Counted from the stretch's first letter, positions 1-12,550 are shown. The stretch is 64,000 nt of DNA from Beverwykella pulmonaria (GCA_001599595.1 BCHH01000008.1:2481712-2545711); one strand, 5' to 3'. Program-made: numbers and translations. Notes: generated by a model from the sequence alone, not told the origin.

Positions 1-46
1 CCATCTCGTCTGGCTAACCTGACTTCTCTTTGCTGCAAGACCTACG

Positions 47-2448
47 ATGCCGTCTATGGTCCATGCGCCAATGATGAACAGCGTAGGATTCATGCTCAAA
101 GATAAAACTGGAGACCCTGTAATATCTGCCTTCACCGCCGTGAATGGGAGAGCATCCCCGCCCTCGCCTCGAAGATTGAACAGTACCAACGGCAACGGCA
201 TGACGGTGGACACCAACCACGTGAGACCAATTTCTCGACCGAGTCCGGACCAGAGCCAGGAGCAAAAAGGACCATTACCTGGACGAGAAGACTGGGCCTC
301 TGCGCCACGGTTGTCTGAGAACGGCCAACAGAACGGCCACCACTCGGTCTCTCCCTCTCTTTCCGACCAAGACAGATCCCCGCACAGCCCAGGAAAGCGG
401 AAACGATCGAGCTCAGAGGAGGACAATCGCTCGTATCACTCCCCAGACGGCACATTGGCACCATCCAGACGTCGCCTCGACTCATACGTTCCGAGAGACG
501 ATTCTTCACCAAACCCAAATATGGAGCATCCCCAACAGCGAACTCTCCCTCCACTAGACCGAGCAGACCACGACAGGAATTGGCAACGGCGTGAATCCCA
601 GGATATGGCGCACAGCAACTACTCAAATTCTCACCACCGTGACTCACACGACATGGAAGCCTCTCCAGATAGCATGAACCCACATTCTGGATCTCAAATG
701 GTCAGTTCTGACGGAGTGGAAATGACACGGGCTGGCGTTCAAGTGGATCCCAAGAAAAGGAAGAGGGTGAGCATGGATGCAGCACTGGCAGCGAAGTCAT
801 GCTAACGAACCAGCAGCAATTCGCGAATCGCACCAAGACCGGCTGTGGAACTTGTCGAAGGCGTAAGAAGAAGTGCGACGAGGCAAAGCCTGAATGTATG
901 TGCTTGTCTAACTTTGATGTTCTCAATAACTGATTGATATCAAAGGTATCAACTGTACTCGCGGAGGATTCATCTGTGAAGGTTATGCGAACAAGATTCC
1001 ATGGCCAAAGAATGGACCCACGAAGCCACATCCACCACTCCAGTCTAAAGACCGCTTTCCCACAGAGTCTCCGGGCCAGCTATATCATAAGTAAGGTTTA
1101 CAAACCCTTTGGTTACGCAACGCTAATCACATTATGTAGCCATGGTTCCACTCGAGAAGGCTATCCAGACCCCAATGTTCCTAGTACAGGCGAAGGAGGC
1201 CGCGCCCGACCCATTGTCGTTGAAGAACATCAACAGCCTGCAAGAAACGGCTGGGGTAGCGGCTGGGGCGAGCCACCTCGAGCCTCGTACCCACCTGAGC
1301 ATCAAAATCATGCCCCAGCTGAATATTCTCATCCGCCAGCGTCTGCAGTTCATGGAAGGCCGCCCTCGAATGATCATCACGCACAACACCCGACACAAGG
1401 TCCGCCTTCGCAACGACAACATAACCCCCGAATTTACCACCATACCCCGCAAACAATGAGCCAGGTTGTCAACAGTTCGCCGGTTATTACTGCTGAGGCT
1501 GCGCTGCACCACCAGTCTCAACCGCAATCGCAGCCGCAATCGCAGCCCCAGCCCCAGTCTCAACCTCAGCAACCCCAGCAATCTCAGCATCAGCAGCTGC
1601 ACCAACAGCCACCTCAGCAGCCACCTCAACAACTACCTCCGCAACCGCCTCCGCAAGCACGTCACCAACCTCATCATCAACAAGCAATGCACCAGTCCCC
1701 TCCAGCTCCCAAGCCACCGGGGCCACCACCGTCACACTATGCTCCACCGCCACCAAGACCGCAAAAGACCGAAAAGGAGAAGATGTTAAGCGGTGAACCC
1801 TTCATGGCATATCATACTCAACTGGTTGAAGAACGGGAGCGGTGCAAGGGCGCGGTCTTTCGCTTCAACAGCACCAGCAACACCGCGGTGGAAATTGCTC
1901 AAGACGAACGCATGCGACATTTCCGTGGCATTCTGGCAGCGCGGTGGGTTCACCAGTTTCGCGGACCGAATCCACCAATGGCTGGACATCTCGGTACCCA
2001 GGTCTTTGTAGACACGCCATTTGTGTGCGACTACGGATACAATATTTCAATCGGTGACTGCGTTACCATTGGAGCACAGTGCAAGTTCCTGGACTCTGGA
2101 AGAATAACGATTGGGCGGAACACCGAAATCAGCGCCAATGTAACAATCGATACTAGAAAGGTACCCAACGATTCCAAGAGCTTGAAAGGTAGTCGGGGCG
2201 CTTCGGTTGCAGCCGATGTCCACATTGGAGAGAATGTGTATATTGGTGCTAATGTCACCATTCTTGCTGGCGTCAAGATTGGGACGGGTGCAATCATCCA
2301 CCCCGGATCCGTCGTTGTTCGCGTAAGTGCCCTCTAAAATATACGAAGACTGATCCAAAAGCTAACAAACGTACAGGACATTCCACGAGATGTTGTTGCG
2401 CGCGGCAATCCGGCCGAGGTACGAATGGTTCATTGGGGTGAGGATTAA
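47..2448 (+). CDS. Zn2Cys6 zinc cluster fused to maltose-acetyltransferase-like hexapeptide protein
   Basis: Inferred exons 47-766, 814-895, 946-1090, 1140-2322 and 2377-2448 give about 733 residues. Residues 251-278 form a fungal zinc cluster with spacing C-x2-C-x6-C-x6-C-x2-C-x6-C, split by the second intron (phase 1). A long Gln/Pro/His-rich linker (about 1500-1770) follows. Then come a maltose-acetyltransferase N-terminal (Mac) helix region at about residues 527-585 (TEKEKMLSGEPF) and left-handed beta-helix hexapeptide repeats to the C-terminus (ISIGDCVTIGA, VHIGENVYIGA, DIPRDVVARGNPAE). Mac-hexapeptide proteins of the NodL/MAT family acetylate sugars, and the zinc cluster implies DNA binding in the nucleus. 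The His expected in the MAT active-site loop is not seen: that stretch reads IDTRKVPNDSK near residue 653. An in-frame TGA at 20 and an acceptor-like site ending at 39 suggest a 5' UTR intron or an earlier exon outside the window. Domain calls are firm; the biochemical role is unknown. Confidence 0.88.
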
Positions 2449-2878
2449 GGCACCTTTTCCAATTCTTTTGGCAAAGGCTCCTACTCAATTTCTTTGATAT
2501 GTGGGCGGATACCCTGTTTTCTGTACATTTTTTGGGGAGATGCACGTGCCGATTTGGCCATCCTGTCGCAGGAGAGGATTAGATGTATGATATTGCGGTA
2601 TGAATGGCAACATATGAGACTCCTACCTTTTTCACGTGATTGGACGGACTTGAATATACTCTCGAGCTCGCTTTGCCCGAGTATTTATGTCTCAATGTGT
2701 CAGAAAATAAGACATATACCTTGTATCTTATTACATTAGAGAGATACTTTGTACCTGTAGCCAAGCTCGCACTCACGTGCTGTGGCGCTCGGACCATTAT
2801 GCCGACAGCATGTCGTTCCAAAAACTTCGAACATCGTCGCAACATCTCCAACTCATCCAACAGCTACCACCCACAACC

Positions 2879-4013
2879 ATGCCACCCAAATCATCACTCA
2901 ATTGGGCCCTCCTCCCCCCACCCTTCCTCCTCCCTTCATCAACGCGCGCCCTCCTCCCTTTAACCCCTTTTCGAACCATAAAATCCACCAACACGCCCCG
3001 CCCCGACCGCTTCGCCTATGACGCCAAAAAGCCTCCCCTAAACAGCACCGCCGCCGCCGCTCTTGCTCGAAAAGCACACTCGACACCCCTCCGTACTGGC
3101 GTCCTCGCACTCAAACGCGGCATGACTGCCCTCTACAACCCCGAGACGGGAAAACGCTCTGCTTGCACGGTGCTTCAATTAGATCGCAATGAGGTTATTG
3201 CGCACAAGACAAGGGATAAGAATGGTTATTACGCGGTTCAAGTGGGTGCAGGACAGAAACAGACATATAATGTTACGAGGCCGATGCTGGGGCATTTTGC
3301 TACCGCGAGGGTAAGTCCGAAGAGGTGGGTTGTTGAATTTAAGGTGCAAGGGAAAGAGGGGCTACAGGTTGAAGTTGGGAGGGGGATTGGAGCGGGGTGG
3401 TTTACGGAGGGGCAGTGGGTCGATGTTAGGGGGGTGTCTAGGGGGATGGGGTTTGCGGGTGTAAGTCATCCTATTCTCCCCAATCAAAGAGCCGGACGAA
3501 GTATAGAGTTGAATAGGGCGGTATATAAGAGGGGAGGGGTGTTTTTTAAAAATGAGTGCTGATGGTTGACATAGGGTATGAAACGCCACGGCTTCCACGG
3601 CCAACCCGCGTCCCACGGTCAGTCACTCATGCATCGTGGTATGGGATCTGCCGGTGGCTCCCAGGGCTCTGGATCCCGCGTGCTACCCGGAAAGCGTATG
3701 GCAGGCCGAATGGGAAACGAGCGCGTTACGGTGAAGAATCTTAAGGTGCTGCAAGTTGATGAGGTGAATGGGATAGTGGTCGTGAATGGTATGTACATTT
3801 CATTCATCCCAAGCTTGTTACCAAAAAGGAATCACACGGCTGATACATTACATGCCCACAGGCTGTGTTCCCGGCCCCAAAGGCCAGATCATCCGAGTTC
3901 AGGACGCACTTAACAAGCCCTGGCCTAAAGGCCCAATGAGGCTGGAAGAAATTGTTCCCACCACCACGCCCATAACACCAGAGGTAGCTGAGACAATTGC
4001 TGCCAACGCATAA
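2879..4013 (+). CDS. MRPL9: mitochondrial large-subunit ribosomal protein uL3m
   Basis: Exons 2879-3460, 3575-3788 and 3862-4013 encode about 315 residues. The core is uL3: LRTGVLALKRGMTALYN near the start, then RGMGFAG joined by splicing to GMKRHGFHGQPASHG, which is the conserved loop that reaches toward the peptidyl-transferase centre in L3 proteins, and finally GCVPGPKGQIIRVQDAL. The N-terminal 40 or so residues are basic and Ser/Pro-rich with no acidic residues, as in a mitochondrial presequence, so this is the organellar and not the cytosolic L3. An in-frame ATG at 2777 would add 34 residues. I chose 2879 because its context (accATGcc) is better and it starts the presequence directly. 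The protein is part of the 54S mitoribosomal subunit. Confidence 0.92.
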
Positions 4014-4704
4014 GATGATGAAATAGCATTGATTTGGGGTTGGGGGCAAAGAAAGAGGGGTGAGTGTACCATAGCATATTCGCCATTTATGGCGTTTAGG
4101 GTGAAAACAGATAGACATGTTCCGTCATGGCAGTAAAAAACTTATACGTACAATGAAGATTTGTAACATATACTACCCTCCATCTCCTAGTCATTCTCCA
4201 ACTCCGAGCGTTCTCTCTTCGTTATCGTTGCTCTCCTGGTTTACTTCCGTTTCACGTTCAAGCTTCAATTAGAGAGGGCCTGTAGAACTTGGTCTTATTC
4301 GCGCCAAGTGCCACTTTGCTATTTTCTTCATTTGTGGATGTTGAATTTAAAAGGATTGTGAGATGAGCCTCGATCAGCAAATCGATTCTCTCCTCAGCTC
4401 ACCAATTGGACTTTCGTTTTACTTCCACTGTCGCCTCTGTTTCTCTTTTTCTTCGTGAATCATGAGCTTTGCCATTGTATATAGAGGTACTTGTTTTCTC
4501 GCAACTCGTTGATGTTGCAAATTAGCCACACTAGCAATATCAGACGTTTAATTCACTCAATGTAATATTCCTAGTCACTTGCATTAGAGCATCATCTGTT
4601 TTGGGTCAATAACCGAGACAATAGCGTTAAATACACATCAGTATCGTAGTTCCTACACCGCTAACCCCCCTTATGCAATCGTTGAATAATCATGAGATAT
4701 TATG
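4014..4704. other. convergent intergenic region
   Basis: This lies between the 3' ends of the uL3m gene and the minus-strand zinc-cluster gene. It is moderately AT-rich, with short pyrimidine runs. I see no coding region, RNA gene or repeat. Confidence 0.6.
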
Positions 4705-7306
4705 TTATATCAAAAGCCTCTCAGGTTTCGCAGCCCTTGCGTCATGGCAGCAGACATCGCAGATGTGTCCACAACTAGAACACTTTGTTGGTGCGAGGGA
4801 TGTAGAGTTAGGACTCAAGCAGTTGCAGCTGCCACATACACATATCCAGTATCCTACAGGGACAGTTTCTCCATTGGTCACAAGGAAAGGATCTGCGGCC
4901 GGATGATTTGGGTTGGCGGCAAATGAAACGCGGTGGAGTGATAGACGCTGCGGCGATAAAACGTCCTTTAGAAGAGAGCAAATATCAGTTGAAACGGTGG
5001 CATTCCGGTAGTGTGAGATGTTGGTTGGTGAACAAGTGTTGAATGTTTGAAGAGCAGTGCTCTGCCTCTCTTGGCACTTGTACTGTTGCTTCAAGCTGTT
5101 ATATATTCGCTGCGAAATAAGCTTTGTAACTCCACATTTGTCGCACACTCCAGTCTTCGAGTAATGGCCACACGTGTTGTCCCCCAATAGATATTGAGCA
5201 GCGATAGATTTATTGCTGTTATCGCTGTCAGCGGCCGTGAATGGATGTCCGAAATACTCGAGTTCGATATCCTGAAGCCCGAAATTCTGAAATTCCATGT
5301 CAAACGGCGGAATATCGAACTTGGAGTTGAGAGGCTGTGGCGGAATTGTAGGGCTAGCATGAGTCTGGCATTGACGACACGTGTATTCCGAGGTGCTGCA
5401 TCGTTGTTTTGTTCTCCGGCAACTGTGATGGGCACTGTGGGACGACAAGTCGTTGATCGTCGCGAGATCTGCGGTGGAAGCTTTAGCTTTCGCTAGCTTT
5501 CTCCGCCGTCGTCGATTTTGATGTGTGATTATATCCAATGACATTGATTGCGGGCTACCGTCTTTTGAAATGGCTGTGCCAAGAGTGCTTGATGTACCAG
5601 TTGAAAAACAAGTATCCAGAACAATAAGAGACTGGCTGTCAGGCAGCTCGAAAGAAGTGTTTCCTGGGGAACCAAAGCTATAAGACTCATGTAGAAGTTC
5701 CGGAGGAGATGAGGTATCGGCACTGGGAGCCGAAAACAGATCCCAAGGAAGAGGATCTTCCCATGGTGCAGACGACTCATGCTCGAAGCTTGGTTCAGTA
5801 TTCAAAGTGACACTACTGCTAAATGAAGCGTCAAAGGTGCTCTTTATATTTGAGTCTTGCGAAAACCAGTCAGTGTCAATGGTGGGTTGACAATTTTGAC
5901 AAAATCCGTTGACGTCAAGCATAGCCCAGAATGTATCGCATGCCGCGCATTTGAGGAAATCAGAGTTGGTGGTGAACTCGTCGCCACCGTTCAGTTCGGA
6001 TAGGTCAAAATCTATGTTGCTCATTAACTGGTCTTCAGACGACGAGACAATCCAGTCAGCTGGTGGTTGGATCCGATAGTGCATCTCGAGGCCATTGGAT
6101 GAGTTCCACGTGAATGCAGCTGGTTTGTTCCATTGACTTCTCCACTTATCCACTAAGGTCTTTTCATCGCTCGAGGCCTCCAGGAGCGCAGTAGCTTTCC
6201 CAATGTAGATGAGATAGTGACATAAAAGACGCATGAGGGCCTCCTGTTTTGACTCAGCATTGGCGTTGTTCGGTTTCGGTTCGTCCATGATCTAAGAGAA
6301 TCAGATGACGACTCTAACTTGGAAATTGTTGCCATACTGACCTCGGGGAAGGTATATCTCATTCCAACAGTAGTTCCCAAAATCAACAAAAACAAAGACT
6401 TCAGCTTGTTTAGCTTCTCCTCCGAGGCTTCGAGTTCCGATGGTCGTAGTAGCGCATCGAAAGCTAGCAACAGCCTGTTCCCTACAAAGTCACGTACAGA
6501 GCAGATTTCTTCGTCAGTATACTCTTGGTAGCCACCTTGCATCCCAGTGGTGTAGAGATGAGTAGTGAGGTGAACGAACAGCCGTAGGTCCTTGTCTAGG
6601 TTTGGGTCCAGAGCGTTTTCGAGCAGACTCGTATTAGTACTACACGAAAATACCCCAACAACACTGAATGAAGGGTTTGAGTGATCGTCTGACAACCAGC
6701 TGGCGAGGTGAGAAGATGCGGCCTCAACATTGAGCGCGAATGGAATATGAAAGTCGAGATGCACGTCGTCGTCGAGGAGATCTGAGACGATGTACTCGAT
6801 ACGTCCCTGATCTGGCACATAGTTGCCTAGATAGATATTAGCACAGATACATTGAGAGATCGTTCTGCATCTATACCTCTATCAAAGATGTTCATCGCTT
6901 GGAAGGAAGGCCGGACGCACTCCATCCACATCAAAGCTCTTGAGCCAGCAGCAGCTCTAGCAGCCACAATGCATGTCTTACAAGGGTCCTCCCCAGAACA
7001 CTTTGACGTATTAGAACTCATCGAGATCTACAATATCTGTCGCCCTCGCATACATACCGCTCGCTTTAATATCCTGCACCTCAAACAAGCGCCTTTCCTA
7101 CGGATTCCTCGGACCTCTTTTTTGCGAGAAGATGAGAAAGCAGATCTCTTGTGAAGGCTAACATTGTCGCCCGCCAGCGAGAAGCAGGAGAATACGCCTG
7201 CAGCGTCGGTATTCTTCCGCTGCGTCTTTCTGAATCGCTTTGCAATTCCGTGTATCGATTGCTGACGGCCATGCGATTTTTGATCACTTGGACTACTCGT
7301 AGCCAT
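4705..7306 (-). CDS. Zn2Cys6 transcription factor with extra Cys-rich modules
   Basis: Minus-strand exons 7306-7058, 7000-6877, 6826-6342 and 6291-4705 join in frame to about 814 residues. The first splice creates a zinc-cluster motif of the [12 protein letters not shown] / [10 protein letters not shown] type (residues about 72-94). This is a common Pezizomycotina subfamily in which the cluster is followed by a Cys-containing segment (MECVRPSF). The large last exon carries further cysteine modules: C-x2-C-x12-C-x2-C at about residue 401 ([10 protein letters not shown], then CQNC), a [14 protein letters not shown] segment, and at the C-terminus [10 protein letters not shown] with [12 protein letters not shown], which resembles a zinc ribbon. 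The middle is acidic and Ser/Thr-rich, as in activation regions. It is probably a nuclear regulator. Target genes are unknown and no metabolic cluster lies beside it. Splice sites are GT-AG with introns of 50-57 bp. Confidence 0.82.
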
Positions 7307-7904
7307 ACCGTCTCCTCGGCAGTGTCTGGACCTCTATATCGTTCTCCTTACTTATAGATAGCAATTCAGATGCTGTTGCCTGGTTTGGTAGTGCCAGTTT
7401 TGAATGAGGAAATTTGCATTTGATGTGGAGGTTCGAAGAGGGCCGTAAAGTAGGGTGTAACGTTCATGAGGGTATGTGCTTATTCTTATAGGGTTGGGGT
7501 TGGGACGAAGCCTGAATATTGTTGATGATGAGAGGTTGCCTGAGGCGTAAACGCAGATGATTGGAGGTTGAAAATGAGCCGAAGAATCACTTCACCGCAT
7601 TTCCGAAACCGGTTAGCGTATATTTTGCCCAAAAAGGGTAAAGTGAGATTGCACTACTTCTGATGCACATTTACTTGAATGCTATGATAACGTTCACGTC
7701 TCCTTCTTAAAACTATTGAATAGACACATTTTAAGACTACATGCCTTAAAAATAGATGTACGACAGAAACATGCTTATCAAAAAGAAGAACCAATCACAA
7801 CAGAGAGGAGGAGTGCTAGGAATTTGAGGAATATTGTCTCGAATGGTTAACAAAGATGATTAACAACCTATACGAGATTAATGATGTGGAGAATATAAAC
7901 GGAT
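7307..7904. other. intergenic region upstream of the zinc-cluster gene
   Basis: This holds the presumed promoter of the minus-strand zinc-cluster gene. It is AT-rich toward 7680-7900. I see no open frame or RNA gene that I can support. Confidence 0.5.
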
Positions 7905-8387
7905 TTGTCTTTTGAATCAGAAAACAATCCTCGCTATCAACTTGCTCAAGATATGCCCTCCACTCCTCCACTCCCTCACCCCGCCGCTGCCAAATTCACA
8001 AGAAAAATCTTTGACTTCCGTATTAAATACGGCAGCGACCCAAAAGAATTTAATAAGCTGAGAAGTGCAGAGATATTGGTCTCCAGAGAGCCTAGGAACC
8101 GGTGCAAAGTACGCATCTTGAGGCTATACGCCAGTATTTGCAGACTGCAGACTCCACATCGATTTAGCGATTATGTTGTCAAGTATACGCTAGTACCGAG
8201 TATGGAGACACAGAAGAAATTTTATGATGAGATCATAAGGCTGGAACATGTGATGATATCCTGCATTAGCCGTTGCAGATTTTCCACAAGGAGAGAATGT
8301 GTTGGTATTACAGTGGATTGCACGGTATATAACAATGACTCAGAAGGAGGACTGGGTGGATTAAGCGAGCGATCCGCACAGGCATAA
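7905..8387 (+). pseudogene. hypothetical, probably decayed reading frame
   Basis: An open frame of 160 codons starts at 7905 (second ATG at 7953) and has protein-like composition, for example KFTRKIFDFRIKYGSDP and RFSDYVVKYTLV. I do not recognise a family. About 250 bp downstream (about 8590-8715), another plus-strand frame carries a protein-like stretch (YRTFPFHGRVYRQNDAE) that ends in a stop and has no start of its own. The two together look like remnants of one gene broken by stops and shifts. An unusual multi-exon gene is the alternative. Confidence 0.25.
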
Positions 8388-10490
8388 ATATACGGCCCCG
8401 GCAATTTAGAAGGAGAACACACCCGAGAATCAAAACCTACAATTGGCAAGCTAGCAGAGGACTTCGACGTCGCTGCTAGCCCTTGCTACGTAGAAGATTC
8501 GTGGTCACAAGCAATCCATACTCTTTCTACCGTACCCTGCGCTCTTGCACCGCCGTGGATTAGCGTTCTGCGAAACCCACGGGCAGTCGATTAACAGCGT
8601 CTATAGGACCTTCCCATTTCACGGGCGGGTATACCGACAGAATGATGCCGAGTATTTATTTCAAGTGCAGCTCCTCGAAGATCGCGATGACTGGCTTGTA
8701 TGCCTCCTGTAGGCAGGATTTGTGAGAGACAGTATCAAGATCTGTATTGTGTGTGTGATATGTACAGCTGATATAATATGAGACAGACTGGTTAGTCAGT
8801 GCCATATCTACGTGACTGTAGGTGTCCTGGGCTTACACCTCCCTTCCTCGATCTTCTCTAAATACTATTATCTCTATTCATATAATGCAGATCAAATAAG
8901 CGGGCAAAATCTGGGACTCTCAAAAGTGCCACTTCCAGACGGTCGGCAGCTCGAATTAGTTGAGACATGTGTGATTCGACAGTTAAAGAGAGTATCTGAT
9001 TCGCTTTATATATCTGCCAATGCACTATGATTGTCGGGTCTATGCTAAATTTCTGGTGTAAGAAAGCCTTTGCAGGCTATCGATATTCAAGTGTTAGGTT
9101 ATCTTGGAAACAAATACTGATGCCTGCCACGTGAGTGAGTTGATACATTGCCCTACGCTTCCAGTATGGTAGAGAGACTTTGTTTCTTATGCTTCTCCAT
9201 CCGCGAAAATTTATAAAGAGCTGTCTTTTTCTCTCCTTTTTTGAGGACACATTGGAGAACGATTACTGCATTTTCATATTCTCGACATCTATCAAATCAC
9301 TTCACTGTTAGACTGTCGCTCGACAAACACGAAAAGCTCTCAGTTTCAATACATTTCTCTACTTGCATAGGTACTATATCACCGACTCGGCACAAGTCAA
9401 CTTCGTCGTCGCAATAACATCGACAAACGTTGGTCCAAACGCAACATTCTTCCCTCCCGATGGCACTCTCGCATGCACCATAACAGACGAGTCGTCTGCA
9501 GAAGAATTCAGTAATCGGCGGCTCCTTGCATTGTCCCTACTTTGTTGGCGCGCCAAAGCCCAAGCCTAAATTCGTGCCAGTAATATTGGTCAAACCGACA
9601 CAGTGAATTACAACAGTCCAGTTTTGGGCACTGGTGAGCTTAAAAAAACTTGAACCAAAGCGATTAAGGATAAAAAGAGGGATTAATAGCATCTAGAAAT
9701 TGTTGTCGCATCATTTTCTGAGGTTCCTGGGATTTCCAAGGATGAATATTGTTCTGTGGTGAGTATATTCCTATTTTTTACATATCACAGCCTCAAAAGT
9801 AGATTTACTAATCAATATTAGACAGTAGAACAAAAAATGGCTCTGTTTTCTAAACGGTGCCGGGATGTTAGCGGATTAGGGAAGTCCATTTCGTCTATGA
9901 TGACCAGTTCGTGTTGTATAGTTGTGAATTCTAAATTTAATTCTGGAACAGCTGGAATAGCCCTTACAATTCACAGTTTAACACTAGTGATCTCGTGATA
10001 CGCCATTGTGGCTCAAGATGCACCCATGGACGCAAAGAATGGTGGCCGGCATATCTCCCTCCGCAAGACCGGTAATTGGGGTACGAAGGAGCTCGTATCC
10101 GGTGAGGAAGACCCGGCAGATCCGGAAGATTGTCGATTCTGCACAGTACTCACGATAGCGAGATAATAATTTCTGGAACTTATTTTGGCTTGGTCGCAGC
10201 TATGGTATTCCTGCCCTTGCACCAGATTTAAGGTTTAAACTATGTCGTGGTAGCTAGTTAAGGTTGAAGCACTAAATGCGAGCTACTTCGTAGTGAGAAG
10301 TGTGGCACCAAGATGTGGCGGTGCAATTCCGCCACAACCTCCGACCACCGAAACAAACGTTCAGGACACGAATTGCCAAGTCGAGACATACACCCTCCAC
10401 ACAAGCTGTACTTGGCCTCGGGAGCAGATAGCTCGGCCTAATCCGTCCTTTATTTTCCTTACACATTACTTATATTTGCGCATCACCATC
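8388..10490. other. gene-poor intergenic region
   Basis: This 2.1-kb gap precedes the Rud3-like gene. Apart from the coding-like relict near 8590-8715, it has only short open frames (for example 8812-9030 and 9363-9569) without recognisable motifs. The last 150 bp are the presumed promoter and leader of the Rud3-like gene. No tRNA-like B-box was found by eye. Confidence 0.45.
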
Positions 10491-12550
10491 ATGTCAGCGC
10501 TGGCCAGCGCCGATCCAGTGAATGAGTCCGGTACGTCAGCTCAAAGGAGATAAATCTGCAATGGACGTGCGGGGATTGCGGATATAAAGCTTGTAGAGGC
10601 TAATTCACGTTTTAGGTGCGACATCAAAATCGAGGAAGAAGAAGAACAAGAAGAAGGGTGCAGGTGGTGGGCCAGCGAAGACCGAAGAGACGGCGAATGT
10701 GAATGGAGACCACGCGAAGCGGGAAGTCGAGGAGGAGGAGGAGGAGGATGAGGCTGCGGAGGAGGAAGAACAAAATGTACGGAACCGTTACTCTCTATCT
10801 GCTGGAACCCATCGCAAGTTATTGGGTTAGGCCAGTGTTGACACGTTCCCAGAGACCCATAGCGCAATCGAACGACCCGGACGACGTCGAAGAGGACAAT
10901 CATCCACTCTCTCCTACAACACAGACGAACGGAAACAAGTCGCATTCCATATCCTCTGCCGTTGCCCTCGGTTTGGCCCGATCACGTTCCCAGGGCGGCC
11001 TATCCCCTCCCCCACCTCCATCTGACGCGGCCGTACGCCTCGAAGCACTGGCCAAGGAGCGCGATACGCTGCGACAGGAAGTGACAGAGCTAAGAAAGAG
11101 CCTGGAAAGCATGCAAGAGAAGCATGAAGATGAGATAAGCAATTTGCAGAGCGAGTTGGAGGAGACAAATGAGAGCAAGGAGCATTTTGAGACGCAATAC
11201 AAGAACTTGCTCGGGAGGGTTAACACGATAAAGACTTCGCTTGGAGATCGTTTGAAGGCTGATGCGGTGGGTGATTTATCTCCCAATGCCTTTTGTTTCC
11301 TGGAATTGACAAGTTACTGATGTACAATCTTTTTCTAGGCCAAACTGGAAGAATTCCAAGCACAAATCACCGACCTTGAGGATCAGAATCGGGAACTCAA
11401 GGAGAATAACAGCACATTTACAGAGGAAATTTCCAGATTACGACAGGAGAACGAAGCCCAGACAACAGAGATTACTAACCTTCGCAGTCGAGCGAATCTA
11501 TCACAGCAAAACTGGATCAAAGAGCGGGATGACCTTATTTCAAGAGAAGCATACGCCAAAGAGGAATTTGAGAATGCGAAACAGGCTATGCAGGACTGGG
11601 AGGTGCTCGCAATGAACGAACGCTCACTGCGTGAGAGTATAGCGGAGAGAGAGGCTGAACTGAAAGACCAGTTGGAAAGCCAGAAAGAGGCATACCAAAA
11701 GGCGGCAAGCGAGCGAGATACGAACGGTGAGGCGGTGGATGGTCTGCAAAAGGCGTTGCAGGAGATGCAAAATGGTATGACGCGTGGGGTTGTTCCCAGA
11801 TTTCATTCAGGCTAACATGTCCTCAGCACGGAAAATCGAACGCAGAGAACTCGTCGAAACCGCACAAGCCCAACTAGACAGCCTACGGAAACAGCTCCAG
11901 GTTGCAGAGCAATCTGCCGCGTCGTCAAAGGCGGCCCTCGAATCAACTTTGAAGGAGCTTGAACGAGCGTTACCGTTCGAGAAGGAAGTCAAGGAGAAAA
12001 ATCTGCTTATTGGAAAACTGAGACACGAAGCGGTGACACTTAACGAGCATCTCACCAAAGCACTGAGGATATTAAAGAAGGGACGACCGGAGGAAAACGT
12101 TGACCGCCAAATCGTAACAAACTACATCCTACATTTCCTCGCCATAGATCGTTCAGACCCCAAGAAGTTTGAGGCACTACAGCTTATTGCTTCCTTGTTG
12201 GGGTGGAATGACGGTGCGTCTTGCCTTGTCATATTTGGCACTCTTTGAATACTAACTCTTCTCCAGAACAACGCGAACAGGCTGGCCTTGCCCGACCCGG
12301 TGCTTCTAATAACAGTCTCCGCATCCCCTTATCTCCCTTTAGACGCACACCGTCAACACCGTCGCTAAACAGTGCAATGAATGACCCAATGCTCGGTAGC
12401 TCCTCTAACAAAGAGTCTCTCGCTGATCTCTGGTCTGACTTTCTGGAACGCGAGGCTGGTGAAGGCGGGAGATCTCGAGCCGGAAGTGAAGCAACGTCGA
12501 CTCCTTCAAAGAGTCGGACCAATTCTGGCTTGGGCATCAGCGAGGAATAG
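10491..12550 (+). CDS. RUD3: Rud3-like golgin (GRAB domain)
   Basis: Exons 10491-10530, 10616-10776, 10853-11266, 11339-11774, 11827-12213 and 12267-12550 encode about 573 residues. The N-terminus is Lys-rich and then Glu-rich (SRKKKNKKKG, EEEEEEDEAAEEEEQN). Residues from about 120 to 420 are a long heptad-type coiled coil (for example LRQEVTELRKSLESMQEKH). It is followed by an Arf-binding GRAB-like segment (VDRQIVTNYILHFLAIDRSD, then QLIASLLGWND). The tail is Ser/Pro-rich. This architecture matches yeast Rud3 and animal GMAP-210 relatives, tethers of the cis-Golgi recruited by Arf1. The family call rests on the GRAB-like motif and the coiled coil. Intron 2 is placed by frame, since it restores the downstream frame exactly. 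Confidence 0.88.

Noticed and set aside
132..683. Long minus-strand open frame opposite exon 1 of the first gene
   Set aside because: It mirrors the codon pattern of the real exon and has no motif.
1132..1632. Leu/Arg-rich minus-strand frame opposite the Gln/Pro linker
   Set aside because: A by-product of CAG/CCN repeats read backward; low complexity throughout.
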